A DNA stretch of 64,000 bases from Amphibalanus amphitrite (GCF_019059575.1 NW_024882982.1:1-64000); one strand, 5' to 3'; shown: positions 10,501-23,394, counted from the stretch's first letter. Translations and numbers: made by a program. The notes: generated by a model not told the origin, from the sequence alone.

Positions 10501-13500
10501 CTTCAGGGCGGTGCGCCGCCTCCTTTGTTCGCAGACGCACGTGCTGGTTCGTTGGCGTTGGTGGTGCTCGAAAATCGGTGCTGTGTGCTGTTGGTAAGCC
10601 TGGAACTGGTTTGTAGTGAGTGAAGAGCACCTTTTTTCTATCTATGTTTGTGTTTTAGATGGTATTTTGTAACTTTTAGTGGTTGTCATTCAAATTATTT
10701 CGGCGATTTGAAATCGTTTGCCTGTCGAATGCTCACTCTCGCGTTGAGCAGAAGTTGTGGGTGTATTATGTGGTAAATGTGTCCTGTACCTAAGGGTGCA
10801 AGCATTGATTTACAAAAAAGCGAGCTTGTTGTGTTTAATAACTGCAAATACACGTTAAATTCGAAAATGTTCAGAATTTGAGTTCAGGCGATGATGGGGA
10901 TGATTTAAAACAATTGTATTTGTTAAGGTTCCAGAATCAAGTAGCGTTCATTGCATTCATGTGTTGTTTCATACGCACGAATTAGGTATTATTTGCTCTT
11001 TCTGCGGCCAGTGATTTCAGAAGAGCCGGTGCGTATATATCTCCCATTTTCATATGATTGCTACTCTAGATTCGGGTCTTATAGAGAGCATGCTCTTTTG
11101 AATGACGGCTTTCTCATCAGACCGGATAGCTATTGATTACAGGCGTTTTAAAAGGCATTATGAAGAGCCTGTTGTAAATGTTGTTTTTCAGGCTCAGTGT
11201 GAGCACAAACTTCCAGAAAACGTACTTCCATCAGAGAACGTATTTAGTGGCTAGTCCTAGAGAAAAACGAATTGCAGACAGCAGAAATATATACGATTTC
11301 TACTCGTAGTGGTAAGTCCTTTGGGAGGGGGGGGGGGCGCCATTCACCATTTTAGGTCAACGGTTTCTCCCAAGAAACCTTCCCATTCGCCATTTTCCTT
11401 AGATCGTATTTATCCGTACGCATAGCCACAGATCGGTCACAAATGTCACGATCTTCTGTGTTATAATTTTGGCATCATATATTATTTTCTTTTTATGTTT
11501 ATCACGAACTGAATTATTTCTTAAAATGATCGCACCGAATGCTGTCGTGGTCTCCTGAAGCCACGCCGGCCCGTGGCGACGTGGCGCTCACACGTATCAC
11601 GTGCCGGGGACGTGCGGCGGCCATCTTTGCGGCGCCGGCTCCCCGCTCCCGCTGGCAGCCGGCGCTCCCCTCGCCGTTCTCCCGGCTCACCTCTCTCCCC
11701 TCTCCCCTGTCCTCTCTCCCCTCTCCCTGTCCTCTCCTCTCCTCTCCTCTCCACGGTCCGGGAGAGCCGCCTGCCGAGAGCTAATAACGCCTCACATACG
11801 GCGTGGGAAGCGAACCGGATTGATTTCCGACGGGAGATTATTTGAACATACGCGGCTTAAAACTGTTTGCAGCTGTTTATCTGCTCTGCGTGGCTACAGC
11901 GGACGTCACACCTTCCTTCTGGGCTACCTGGGGTCGCCCCTGTGACGGGTGGCCCGTTTTTGGCGTCCTCAGTGCGCCCCTGCCGACGTCTGTCTAGACG
12001 AGGCGGCGGCCGGCGCGGCGCGCGCTAGTTTTTGCCACCGGGCCGGCCTGGCGCGGTCGGCCGACCGACGCGCGCGCGCGGAGGAAGGGCGCGCCCTGGC
12101 CGGACACGTGGTCACAGATGGGCTGAGACACCGTCACCGCAGCCCTACCGGCTGTCCGGCACCCACCGACCCTTCATATCGATCATGGACTTCGAGAGAC
12201 CGTCCGTGATTCGCAGGTTTAAGTTAGACTATCGTCTCAAAAGCTGAGCGAGAAATTGGAAAGGGGAAAATAAAAGTAAGCTGTTTTATGGCCAAAGCCC
12301 AGGTACACGTAGGACAAAAAGGAATTCGTTGATGTGTTTGGCGTCAATTCATTGTAAACGCCTACTAGGCCTGGGCTTCTTCGTGATACGGTCCATCGGA
12401 ACAATTGATGAACGGCCTAAAACGCAACTCTTCCTCATATGATTTGATATCTTCCTGGACAGACGGTGACACTGTTGTTGATTCAGTCAAGAGCGTTATT
12501 CCGCAAGAGTAATTCGTAATATATGTATAAACGTTTTCAGAGATGATTTCATGTTCTTTGTAGGCACAGGAATATGCAGCAAAAGTTGTGTCACATGTCA
12601 ATCAGTTAAAACCTTTCTAATGTTCCCTCGTTCGTAGGTGACAATAAACTTGATATGCAACCACACGTAGTCACTCCCTTATTTCCATCTGAAGAGGACT
12701 CTCCTCGCGAGGACTCGAGAATACTGAGGAGGACTGGAGAGGACTCAGCAGCGCCGTCCTCTCGCCACTATAACCGTCGGGTGTCGAACCGGACATGATT
12801 TCGCCCGCCACCGGCCGCCGGCCGGCCGCCCCCGACCTGCCTCACGCATATGCGTGGTGCGCCGCCGTCCTGCGCACGCACTCTCGTCACGTCTGCAGTG
12901 GCGGTCTGCAGCGGGGGGGGGGGGCGGACTGACCTACCCCACTGGCTGCGTGCTGCACGACAGCGGGTGGGAGGGAGGGGAGGGGAGGGAGGGACGCTCC
13001 GCAACGGTCGCCGGGATTGGGTAGGTGTGGAGAGAAATGAGACGGAGGATTTCAGCCGGTGTGAGGTCCTCACTGGGAGTGGGGTGCCTCGCGGAAACGC
13101 AGATGATATCAGAAAACGCATGAGTTATTCTAAATGTCTTTCTTTATAATATTGCGACACGCGTTTGATGACTTTGGCAAGCGGTGTTAACGAATGTCCG
13201 AATGTCCGAGGCACACTTTTTCCGAGCAACGAAAGATATCCAGGAAAGGGCAACAAGCCGGGCAGAGTAGCTGCATCGTAGCGTCAATAATGTGTTTGTT
13301 ACTCCGAACGTCGTATCAGGATGAAAAGCTCTAAGTGCACCCACTACCCAAGCCTAACCTATTATATCGGAATTGAGCATTTAAACAAAACTAAACCCAA
13401 TGTCACGTTCGAGAGTCCCATGTCGAGCCCCGACTGAGTCTGTCAGCAGAATGTAGTTATAGACGCCTGCTCAGTGCTCACTCATTTTTACGCTGAGCTG

Positions 13501-14200
13501 AGTATTGTTTAGCCATTGTAAGTTCAGATTTGCACTAGCATTGGCATAGACGTCTATATATCAGAAGTCGATATGTCAGTAATACAGTAGTCTATGTCAT
13601 TAGCCACGTGGTGGAGTGACACGTTGCATGGAGACGGAAGCTTTTCTCTTGCTGTGAAATTATTTGAGACCTACCGATGATACATACAGACAACAATATA
13701 AGATTACATAAATGATAGAATACCAAGATTCAAACACGTTTCTTGATGTTCCGATATGTCTCTAAGACCGATATGTCTAAAATTACTTCCCGACCTTTGT
13801 GTTACCACACGAGCTGATGCAATTTTGCGGAGACTAACACGGTATGTGCTCTGAAGCGTGATTTATGCGGATTGTCCGCTTGGCACTGCTAGTTTCGATA
13901 TATAATCCCCGTTATGTAGCTGAGATACGATGCGCCGGTCATTCCTTTGATCTGGGCGCCCATCATGTAATCCGCCACTCCGCACTTCCCTTGTCATTAC
14001 TTGTGCGTTCCGTTCATTTTGATTCTATATGTAGGAACGGGTAAGTAGTAAGTACATACAGGAGTAACTTGCTTGTCATGGAGATAGCAAAAGATGCAAC
14101 AACAAAACCGCATCCTTATAAACAATCCTTGCATTGGCACTAGTCCTGACATTTCAGTGAAGCGTAGTCAAAAAGAATGATTCGTTGAGTGAATGCACCG
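10501..14200. other. Unassigned stretch with short GC-rich patches
   Basis: No protein gene is recognisable. GC-rich patches lie at about 11560-11760 (with CTCTCC runs), 12000-12110 and 12780-13030 (with a G homopolymer near 12912). At about 12695-12760 there are several GAGGACT repeats. A G run at about 11327-11337 stands alone. The rest is AT-moderate and featureless by eye. Confidence 0.5.
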
Positions 14201-14214
14201 TTCAGTCATTTTCC

Positions 14215-14485
14215 ATCCCCAGGCCCTCCATGTATCGAACCTCCGATCCGGGCTGGACGGTCACCTTCATCGGGCGTGAGTAGCTCCTCAGGAGCAGGCT
14301 GATGTGAGGTTGGGTGACTGTTAGCGGGGCTGGGTGGCCTGTCCATGTAACGGGCTCAGGCCCGGCGGTGCACCAGGCTGACCAGTGTCTCCACTGATTC
14401 CTTTCATCCTTCCGGCTCTGAAGAGGTCTCGTTAGACCAAAAAGACCTAGCCCTAGAAAAAGATGTATAAATAGATACCTTAACA
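14215..14485 (+). repeat. SINE-like dispersed repeat, copy 1
   Basis: This segment shares several blocks with 25590-26045 and with the reverse complement of 45570-45835: GGCCTGTCCATG, a CCAGTGTCTCC-like block, and ATCCTTCCGGCTCTGAA followed by a GTTAGACC-like block. It ends in an A-rich stretch (AGATGTATAAATAGATA), as expected of a retroposed repeat in + orientation. No A/B box was found in this copy, so it may be a SINE body or the 3' end of a non-LTR element. The 5' boundary is uncertain. Confidence 0.6.
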
Positions 14486-14599
14486 CTGAGTGAATGAGTG
14501 AGCGTCGAAAGTTGACCTTCCCAGAAGCACTTATGTAATGATTCTTTCCATACAATAGGAGGCTAACCTATGGATCATTTGGTGCTGAACTAAATACGA

Positions 14600-15862
14600 A
14601 AAACCCGATGAAAACATACTTGATTGGTAACACGTCACTCGGAAAGTTTGACAGCACTCGGGTTTTGGGTGCGATATTAGACAGCAAGCTGATTTTTTAA
14701 CCAACTATCGATCAAGCAGTCAAAAAGGCAAACAAAGCACTGGGCGTCCTGCTTAGGCCGTTTCAGAGGGCGAGCCCCGCGAGCCCTAAGGGTATGTGAA
14801 AACCGCATTAGTACTGACAGCGTACTTTTAGTGCGTTCGCTCGAATCTGGAGCATCGCTGTATCATGCCAGTGTGATATGGGGCGGTGCAGCTCGAGCCT
14901 ATACTGACAGGCTAGACCGCAAAGAACGCAAGGTCCTAATGTGGCTAAATGTTCGTACCCAACTGCGTTACCAGCAGGAGGTGGGCTCTCGCGCCGTCCC
15001 CCGTAACCCTAAGCCGTAACCCAGGGGAGGGCACAGGAAAGGAGGAACAGGAGCCATCCTGTAAATGGGGACTCAGCCCGTTGGATGGAATTTAAAAAAA
15101 AAATGGTTACCGGGGCTCGCGCTCACAATCCATGGCATATACAGACCTTTTCTTTCATTTAAAGCTTTCATCTGTCTTAGCTCGTAGAACTTATGATCTC
15201 ATGATCCTCTGTAACGTTTTCAATGGTAAAATACCATAAAAGTGTTTACTTCTACCGGTTTCCATCGTGCGGTAGCTCAGTTAGTAGAGCGTTGCACTCC
15301 CGGTAGTGAGAACCCGGGTTCGAGTCGCTCTGGCGCTCGTTATTTGAGACTCCTGACTTTTTCTGCGGTTGGTGGGAGCAGCCGCAGCCAGTTGAAGTCA
15401 GTTGAGTGGGACAGGCCGTGTCCGGCTTAGATGGGAACGTTTAACTTTTGGGCATCGAAATTCTCCTGTTTCCCGGAATTGCGCGATCGAACGGTAAGGG
15501 TCGGGGTCTACGCAACAAGCTCTGCTTAGCGTGGGCTCCGGCTCTGTCAATTCGTCCCATCATCAAGCGTTCGATCTGTTTATATTAACCTTTATATTTA
15601 CTTTTAATTTACGTCTTATAAATGTTTCGTCCGAACCTATTGAATGGAAGGATTCACAGACACACCCACAAGCACTTCTGTAATGATTATTTTCCTTCTC
15701 CTTTTACATTCGTATTCCCTATCTAATGTTATATACTGTTTTGTGATGTAAGTGTACAATGTTGCCTGTGTTTTGTCATTTATTGTAGCGCGCTTTATCT
15801 TTTGACTTCATCCACCATTTTCCCGTCGGCTTTTTTTGTAAATAAATAAGTAAATAAAAATA
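14600..15862 (+). pseudogene. Decayed non-LTR retrotransposon, reverse-transcriptase C-terminal remnant
   Basis: Conceptual reading of the + strand, with frameshifts and stops, gives blocks typical of the thumb and C-terminal region of non-LTR reverse transcriptases: a VLGAILDSKL-like block near 14665, a KANKALGVLLRPF-like block near 14727, then ASVIWGGAA and a basic DRLDRKERKVLMWL helix near 14870-14945. The same block order occurs in the intact antisense remnant at 20957-21739. A later block near 15180 (DLMILCNVFNGKIP) is the usual downstream motif. The element ends in an A-rich (TAAA)-type tail at about 15838-15862. A tRNA-derived SINE splits it at about 15245-15440. It is non-functional. 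Confidence 0.7.
15267..15430 (+). repeat. tRNA-derived SINE inside a non-LTR remnant
   Basis: GGTAGCTCAGTTAGTAGAGC resembles an RNA polymerase III A box and D arm (15271-15290), and GGTTCGAGTCG (15317-15327) is a good B box. The spacing suits a tRNA-like promoter. The acceptor arms do not pair (GTGCGGT has no ACCGCAC partner) and the T stem is broken, so this is not a functional tRNA gene. An unrelated body of about 100 bp follows, as in tRNA-derived SINEs. It interrupts the reverse-transcriptase remnant and is therefore the younger insertion. Confidence 0.65.
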
Positions 15863-17757
15863 TTCCATCTCTTTAGGGCTAAACTAAAACGAAGACGCTG
15901 CGTTTGGATCGCAACAAATGCATTACAAATGTGCGTCTATTCAGGGCCATTACCGGATCATTTCCATCAATATCGCAAAACAACGAGCTTAACCGTTCCG
16001 TAAAAGCATGCAACAGCAACAAAAATAGGTCCTAACTGTCTAAATGCTGAGGCGGTGTTCATATCGACATCCTGATGTGTTCCAAATGTTCCGTTAAGCT
16101 CCATTTGGTGATTGAAAATTGAGTCGTATCCGTGATCCTCATCAAACCAGTGTAACGGGTACCTACCAGACCATAGCAGTGGTAGTTGCCTGCAGGCCAT
16201 GTCATATGCGACGGTTTCTGTTTTATGAAAGCCAGAGTCTTATTAGCATTTATGTGTCTGCTGCGACATGTGAAACCTATAACAGCTCGGTGTTACCATT
16301 AAATTTGTTTTGGTTCTGTAACTGTGCACTGTCAGTGATGTTATTTGCCCATCCATTTTTTTTACGTATCTATATGGGTTATTATATAAAAATGAATCAT
16401 TTTAACAATGAAAATAACTGCAGCTATTGATGGCTGCCTAGTGCCTGTCCGTTTGGGGCACGTATTGGTACGCTCTCAAAGTCCCGACTTTGTTACCATT
16501 TGTGGTGTTTTCAAAACAGAGGTGCCGACGGCGGGGAACCGGACGCCACGCTGACAGTTTCCAGTGTCCGCCCTCCGCCACAGGCACGGCTGGGCGGGCT
16601 CGCGCAGGCGTGATAAAATACACACTGCTCGTGCCTCTCGACTCTCGGAACCCGCACCGTGCGGCCTGTCATTCGATCTACCACATCCGCTATAGAGATG
16701 TAATGCATGCATCACCCTCGGGCCGGAATGAGAACCTACTGCATCATCAAATAAAAACAGTCGATGCAACTAATGTCAAATTATGTGTATAGTCACTATA
16801 GGTATTCCTTACGCCGGTCTTCAGACGAACCCTTACACAAAAAAATCGCATAAAAATCGTTTCAACTATAGATACCGTTCGTTGCTGTGAAAGTGAAAAA
16901 TATATATGAATAATGAATATGCATGTCACGCACAAAGCGAACGAGAGCAAAAAGTGAATCTGGGTCGGATGAGTGAAGCTCGGCGGTGAATGTGACGACA
17001 TGGATCGTTCTCGCCCGCTTTTGAACGGAACAGACACCGGATAAGCTAGGAAGCCGAAGAGAATGAACGAGAGACGAGTCCAGTGGCTGCTATGGCCGCT
17101 CAGCTGCGCTCATAGCTTTAGACATAGTCCATGCATAGCATAGTTTTACAGCTTTTGGATAACTGTTTGCTCTTATTTTTATCAACAGCATTGTCATGCT
17201 GAGATATCCGAACTTACCACCCAGCTATTTCCATTCCCTCCTAACTGATAGCACGCTATAAAAAGAATGCGCTCATGCGTTCTGGGAGCGCTGACGATAG
17301 GGACTGGCCGATAGGGGTCCGAGCCTGCGCAATGAGCTCTGCCTATGTGTGGGTTCAGGGCGGCAGCCCTGAAAAACCCTTTCATTAAACATTCAAGCTT
17401 ATTAAAAAAAAAAAAACAGAAGCACATTATCTAACGTGTGCATTGTATTAAAAATGTGTGCATTTAATGTAGATAGCACAAGCAAGATACTGTTGGGTAT
17501 TGTTGACCCAGCTTTTCCACATATAGCTTTATTTTGAGGGGAGTATTTTTATTTCCCCTGTCAGGATGCCCTGACTGCATGTCTTGCAAGTTGCTCTGAA
17601 AGCCGCACAATAACAAAATAACAAATAACAGCTGATACCTCGAGTGTGGTCTGTCGCCTCATCGCGAGACATTTCAGTCACGTTCTTTTGTTGTGAGTTG
17701 CTGATACATTTATCGACATAGTATACATATAGGTATAACCTACCAATCTGCCATCTT
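15863..17757. other. Unassigned stretch, possible retroelement debris at its right end
   Basis: Mostly anonymous AT-rich DNA. The segment 17230-17415 reads weakly like the extreme C terminus and A-rich tail of another non-LTR element (GCGCAATGAGCTCTGCCTATG resembles CGCAACAAGCTCTGCTTAGCG at about 15513), ending in an A12 run near 17404. I am not confident in that assignment. Confidence 0.4.
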
Positions 17758-17761
17758 TTAA

Positions 17762-18699
17762 CCCTCGCACGACCAGGCCATTTCTCATAACACGAACGAC
17801 CAGGGGGGGGGTTGTTACGACCCCCCCCCTGGCGTTTCGAAACGGAAGGTCGTAGAGCTTAGCGGAAAAGACCAACGGATTGCTCTCAACGAGATCTCGC
17901 GATTGGTGGTATATTTTTTGGTCCTAGGTCAACATTTGACCTACTTTTGACCGGTCAAAAGTCAAATTTTCGGAAAAATAGACTTTTTTCAACTTTCGGC
18001 GGCGATTGCGGCAAAACGGTGGGAGATATCGACTTGAAACCTTCACTATCGTGTTCCTTGATCAATTCTCTATCGTTTGGTATGTATTTCGTTTCCCTAG
18101 CTCTAAAAATGGCGCGTTGGGAGCGCCGGAAGTCGGCAAGGTCACAGTCGGCGGCAGAAATTCGAAAAATCAAAATTTAAATTTTTGAAATCTGATTGTA
18201 TTTTTGGATTTGGGAGGTCTATTTGCTCCCTGTAGAAGCTAATATTGCTGCATATTCCCATTGAGGTGACAAGAATTAGCAAAATAGTGGTTCGGGCGCT
18301 TTTCAAAAATAGTACCGGACGCTGTTCCTCTTGTGACGTCATAGCTCCGTGACCTGACCTGACCCGGTCAAATTTCTTATACCATATGATAGCCAATACT
18401 TGCCCCAACATGCATGGGAAGTTTCATCACGATCCATCAACCGATGTCCGTACCACCGGCAGGAAACCTCGGGCGTTGGCACTCAGTTTGTGAAAATCCG
18501 GCCGGAGGCTGTACCTCTTATGACGTCATAACTCCGTGACCTGACATGACCCGATCAATTTTTTTTCGGCAAAAGATGCGCAAAGGTTGCCCCATAAGGT
18601 ACCCAAAATTTGGCGGCGCTGCGCGCCGCCGTTTTTGCACTATTTCCGAAAAACCTCAGGGGGGGGGTTGATACAACCCCCCCCCTAGGCGTTCTAGGG
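17762..18699. mobile_element. piggyBac-like non-autonomous element A (TTAA target site)
   Basis: The element is flanked by TTAA on both sides (17758-17761 and 18700-18703), the hallmark target duplication of piggyBac transposons. Its ends, CCCTCGCACGACCAGG on the left and CCCTAGAACGCCTAGG on the right (reverse complement), form an imperfect inverted repeat starting CCCT, as piggyBac ends do. Just inside each end is a G-run/C-run hairpin, at about 17799-17833 and 18657-18687. The interior has no transposase and carries AGGTCA/TGACCT half-sites and two TGACGTCA palindromes, including one within TTATGACGTCATAA. Elements B (30264-31470) and C (36957-37987) share this architecture. Confidence 0.8.
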
Positions 18700-18763
18700 T
18701 TAAGGTCAATAATGACATTTGAAGCGAGGACTCCATGTTTTAGTTTATCTTCCACGTCGTCAA

Positions 18764-20571
18764 TAGAGGTGGCAAAATGTGGACCCGGGGACCCGGTCTA
18801 TGGACCCGGTCTGGACCCGGATGGGTCCAGACCGGGTCCCCCAAAATTTTTGGCCGGGTCCAACCGGGTCCTATCATTCCCCTGTGCTTTATGGTAAATG
18901 TTAATATCTTTTATGCTTTGGAAAACATAATTGATGCAGTTTCCAGTCCATAAGTCCCAATTCCACTTTTGAATTTTAATATTCCTGCAGATTGGGCTAC
19001 CTATTCTGTAGCGTACTGGTCAGTCTTGCTTCAATTTCTTATCTTGTCACCTACAACAAAATATACAAGTTCTAAGTGCTGGCAATCCAGAAAATATTTC
19101 ACCAAATGTTTGTACGCATCACTTCCATTCAGTTTGCTGTACCACACCTAACAATATTTTGAGCTGTAGAAATCAAATACCAATGACATATGTAGGTAAG
19201 TAGGTATGATTGAAATCCATTTATAAATGGACACAAATCCAATTGTAGCAAGGCTGACCAGTGGCATTCTTAGTTCTTACCTGCCATTTCAATGACATTG
19301 ACATACCAAAGTCACTATGCCCACCAGAAATCGGAGTTCATGTTTGATATTCAAAAGCATTTCATAACTCAAACAGCTTTGAAATTATTTCTATCACGGC
19401 CAGAAGACAACTCATAAAACCAACATGCCCTTGCATAAATCCATAAAGCTAAAAATGAATCCAAGGCATTCTCCAGAAACCGTAGTATTGATCAGATTTT
19501 TAGCCAACTGGCGCCGCATGGTGGCGCTAGCAGAGTGCATTATACATTTAGCGCTTTACTAGCGCCACCATACGGCAGCAGCTGGCAAAAAAACTGAGTC
19601 ATTACCAATGCCCTTCTCCAAGGCCAATGATTCCGTGTTGACGTGAAAATGGCGCATTTGAGCGTCATATATGCTATGCCTTACGCACGCTAATCTACTG
19701 CAAAAGGTTACAATTTTGGAACACGTTTGGGAAGAAATCAGGTAAGTCTCAGAACCCTTGGTATTTATTCTATATCTAGGTACTAACAACAAAATGTAGT
19801 TTGTTTTCTACGTTAATAAATTGGCACTTAAGTCATGATCGGAACCTTGCAAGTTGCAGTGCTTAAAAGTTTATTGCCATTACGATTTTGTACTACTTTA
19901 ACCCCAACAAAATTTTGCAGTGATTTAACGCCTGTTTTGTCCTTGCATTGCTATCGTGTCGACATTTCTGGCGGACCTCACAAAGTTTTGATGTTTCTAT
20001 TTTGATTTTGAATGTTTTCTCGTTTGGGGCCTTGTATAGTTGATAATATTTGTAAGGACTAATGAATTTAATTCTAAAAACGAATATCTTTTACCAAGAA
20101 TATTAGAAAAGGCATGTATCAGTATGGTTATCCTGTTCCATGTTGATGTCAGGTTCTGAGTTCTGACCCTGGTGAAGGCACCAGCACTGCTCCATCACCA
20201 TGGATCCCCAGTTCACATCATTTTTAGCAGCTGTAGTAAAAGTGGCTTAGGTTAGCATGAAATTCATTGGTTTACTTGCTTCTTATATTCTTAAATATGA
20301 TCTGAATCTGGTTCTAAAATACAAGCTGTGAAGCGAAGTGAAATGACCATGGCATGCGTTTTTTACTTTGCAACACAAGTTTGCCCAATTGGATAGAACC
20401 TATTTTCTTCTTGCTATACCTACAACTGTACACAATTTTCATAATGAATTTCGGGAACGGGTCCATCTGGTTCCAACGCTGACTTAGACCGGGTCTGACC
20501 GGTTCCAGAAATGTGCCAGTCAGACCGGGTCCGGGTCCGGGTCCCAAAATTTTCCAGTTTTGCCACCTCTA
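18764..20571. mobile_element. hAT-type non-autonomous DNA transposon with perfect 8-bp target duplication
   Basis: The left end TAGAGGTGGCAAAA and right end TTTTGCCACCTCTA are perfect 14-bp inverted repeats. They are flanked by identical 8-bp direct repeats GTCGTCAA (18756-18763 and 20572-20579), the target-site signature of the hAT superfamily. Subterminal zones at both ends carry repeated GGGTCC/GGACCC motifs (GGACCCGGTCTATGGACCC on the left, ACCGGGTCCGGGTCCGGGTC on the right), plausibly transposase-binding repeats. No transposase frame is visible in the 1.8-kb body, so it is non-autonomous. Confidence 0.9.
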
Positions 20572-20729
20572 GTCGTCAACAAACAGAGCAAAAATTCCTC
20601 ATTTCAAATACGATGCCTTTTCTTTCTCATAAGATCATCATCGCACATACACGAGACCCCGTTTTTATCTGTGGCCTTGGTATCATGTTGCGAAATGGAC
20701 AACATGTCTCTACATAATTCTCAATTATG

Positions 20730-21740
20730 TTATTTGTTTATTTTTTTTTTTTATTTATTCGATGTCATGGAACAACAGGCGAATTGACGCCCAGTAACAG
20801 TCCATAGCAGTTATACGTTCGGAGCAGTGTAAACATTGCCTTTAGTCTTTCGTCTCTTACACATACAATCCCTCGATATACCAACCATATCTATCACACA
20901 GTCCATACAGTACATGCATAACACAATAAATACAGTCACGCGGTTCACACCAGGACTCACATGTTTTGTATATGTCGTCTTACTTTAGCCCGAACATCCC
21001 GCATTGAGTCGTGAAACAAATCCAAATCTGTTATCTCGAACATAAATTCATTTATGATAGTGGGTGCCCTAACAAAAAGCGAACCTTTCATAGTGTCGAC
21101 CCGCGCAAATGGTACATTCATGACACCACGAGCTCCTTCAATCCTCCTTGTAATTCTTGGAGCAGCATACAGCGGAAACCGTGCCAATAGTACATGTGAG
21201 CCGAGGACACCTTTGTACAGTTTTTCCACAAACATGATATCGTATTGATGGCGTCTTTTCTCTAATTCAGTTACGTTAAACATTTGGAGCAAACGAGAAT
21301 AATCAATATCGGATGGTATCGCGCTTCGATTTACATAAAAGTATAGCCATCTGAGAAAGTGATACTGTATCTTTTCTACTCTATCTAAGTGCGATTTTGC
21401 CGCACCACCCCATATGACACAACAATATTCTAATATCGCACGAACATTTCCATAGAAGGCGGTCAAAATTGACTTCCAGTTTACTATGCCAATTTTTGAT
21501 TCAGACTGCATCGCCCTCATAAGAATGCCGTTCATTTTGTTTGCCCTAGACACAATAAAGTCAACATGATTACAAAACGTGAGTCGTCTGTCTAAAACCA
21601 CCCCCAAGTCCCTAATTGTGTGCACGATTTCCAGGCGAGTGTCACCAATCATGTATTGACAAGTAAGGGGGTCACTTTTTAAGGTAATACAAATGGTTAT
21701 GTCCTCCACCCAGAGTTTCGACGCATTATGGTTGACCAAG
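20730..21740 (-). pseudogene. 5'-truncated non-LTR retrotransposon, RT C-terminal domain
   Basis: An uninterrupted minus-strand frame (20957-21739, 260 residues) encodes the region after the reverse-transcriptase catalytic core: an IRDLGVVLDRRLTF block (the usual DLGV.D..L.F motif), SRANKMNGILMRAM, then CCVIWGGAAKSHLDRVEKIQ, and the C-terminal SRLLQMFNVTELEKRRHQYD block. The catalytic YADD portion is missing, so it cannot act alone. Below it on the + strand is an A-rich 3' tail (T-rich as written, about 20735-20760). It is a 5'-truncated copy in the Jockey/CR1-like group (superfamily tentative), lying about 550 bp upstream of let-7 and antisense to it. Confidence 0.85.
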
Positions 21741-22284
21741 TAATGTACTTGAGGTTTCCAATCACTTCAATCCTAAGCACTGATGTGTCTGTGGCTTTTG
21801 ATGCTTGAAAAGTTTATCGGTGCCTAAATGATATGTTTTTCTTAGATAAGCAAACTATTTGATTATCATTATGGAAACAAGTTACATGCAACTACATAGG
21901 CATTTTTTGTCCATGACTGATACCTTTCTATGACAATCTTGCATAGTTAAAATTGATTTTTTTATGATGCCTTGCTCCTGATCCTTCAAAGCACGTCACC
22001 TGATCAGGTGAACATCGCAGGACTTCATTAATTGCAGCAAATGGCTACCATAAGCAGGGTATACGCTACCACAGTGCTACCATCATCAAGCAGCCCTTCG
22101 TCCTCCCCCACTCTGTTGTATGTAAAGACGAAGCTTGAAATGAAGCCGGGAACGCTTAGCCTGTAGACTGTAGGTAACTATGCATTAGTGACACGCATAG
22201 ATATATGGCTCCATTTGAATACCACCAGCCTGGCTCAGTTCGTCGCAGCTCGTGTCATATAGAGCCTTACTATAGTGTCGTCTC

Positions 22285-22350
22285 GGAGGTGAGGTAGTAG
22301 GTTGTATAGTTGTGATCTGAACAAACTGTACACTCGGCTGCCTCACCTCC
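22285..22350 (+). ncRNA. let-7: let-7 precursor hairpin
   Basis: The mature sequence at 22290-22311 reads TGAGGTAGTAGG followed by TTGTATAGTT, an exact match to canonical let-7 over all 22 nt. The 3' arm (about 22325-22346, ACTGTACACTCGGCTGCCTC) pairs back with G-U wobbles and a bulged centre. The basal stem is perfect for 10 bp: GGAGGTGAGG (22285-22294) with CCTCACCTCC (22341-22350). let-7 is the heterochronic miRNA that represses developmental-timing mRNAs after processing by Drosha and Dicer. It is the middle member of the cluster here. Confidence 0.99.
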
Positions 22351-22359
22351 CGTGTTATC

Positions 22360-23390
22360 GTCCGCTGGAGCACAGCGTCTCCGTCGACTGCGGCCAGGAT
22401 CGGAGAGTCGGAGGGTCGTACGTCAAGAAACAGCTACGAGAGGTGACGGACATCAGCTCGACTGTCGTAACTGCGCGGCCGTCTCGAGGGATTGGTAACG
22501 GGAGAATACCTACACGACTCGGCGCTGAATGGCGAGAGGACTTTACCTTGAAAGTGACAGTGGAGTGTGTACTTGCCGAGAGAGCGCCGCTTTTGTGTGT
22601 GCATTTTGTGCGCATCGAGGAGCAAACGTGTTGCCATACTACATGCAACGATTTCTGGTGGTAGAGTGCGAGTGCAGTTTTATTTTTGGCACGAATAGTG
22701 CTGCCCACGTATTACGTAGTCATATAATTGGACACTAATTTATTGCTACATTTATTTTACCGTTCTTGTTTTGCTTTATGAAATATGTTATTTGTAAAGG
22801 AGGCATGTCTCCCTACCCTAATGAGTTTTGAGACGTGGGTGTTTTGTGCCCTGAAACTACCTTAGGGTCTAGACTGGTGGACTCCGGTGAGCGTTGCAAC
22901 GTGTGCCTATTTCTGAGAGGCTGAACAAATTGCGTACGCCGTGTGCCCTGAATAGCCTGACCAATATCCCTCAACAATCTAAGAAGATCGCTGAACGATC
23001 AGCCTAGCCCTACATTCGCCGTGGATGATCGTCTCAGCGAGAGCTCAGCTGGCGCAACTATCGTAGTACCCCGTGGGTGTTGTACGCAACACAGACTTTT
23101 GATGATCGCCGGCGTTCACTGGCAATCCGTAGTTACTACCGTATGGTGACCATCCTGTGCACTGTGCAGAGTCCATGGTGTCTGACCGATAGATAGCCAT
23201 CACCGTCCGCATGACCACCGTCCAGTGGTGACGATTAACCGTCGTGTGACCGTTGTGCGCCTACATGGTATGACAGTGGTGATGACCATTGTCGCACTGT
23301 GACTGATGTCTGTCAAATGACCGAATCGGTCGTCATTCACCCGATGGCCGTAGCAATGATCGTTTGCTGCTCTGATGATCCAAGTGACAG
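22360..23390. other. Unassigned stretch downstream of let-7
   Basis: No recognisable coding region. Around 23100-23340 the sequence is rich in short GTGACCAT/TGACCGT-type words but does not resolve into clean tandem units. Confidence 0.45.
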
Positions 23391-23394
23391 GGCT

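Noticed and set aside
9953-10630. Frames of 140 to 207 residues overlapping mir-100
   Set aside because: Compositional frames in CpG-rich DNA on both strands; the miRNA hairpin explains the conserved sequence.
15267-15340. Functional tRNA gene
   Set aside because: A and B boxes are present, but the acceptor and T stems do not pair; better read as a SINE head.
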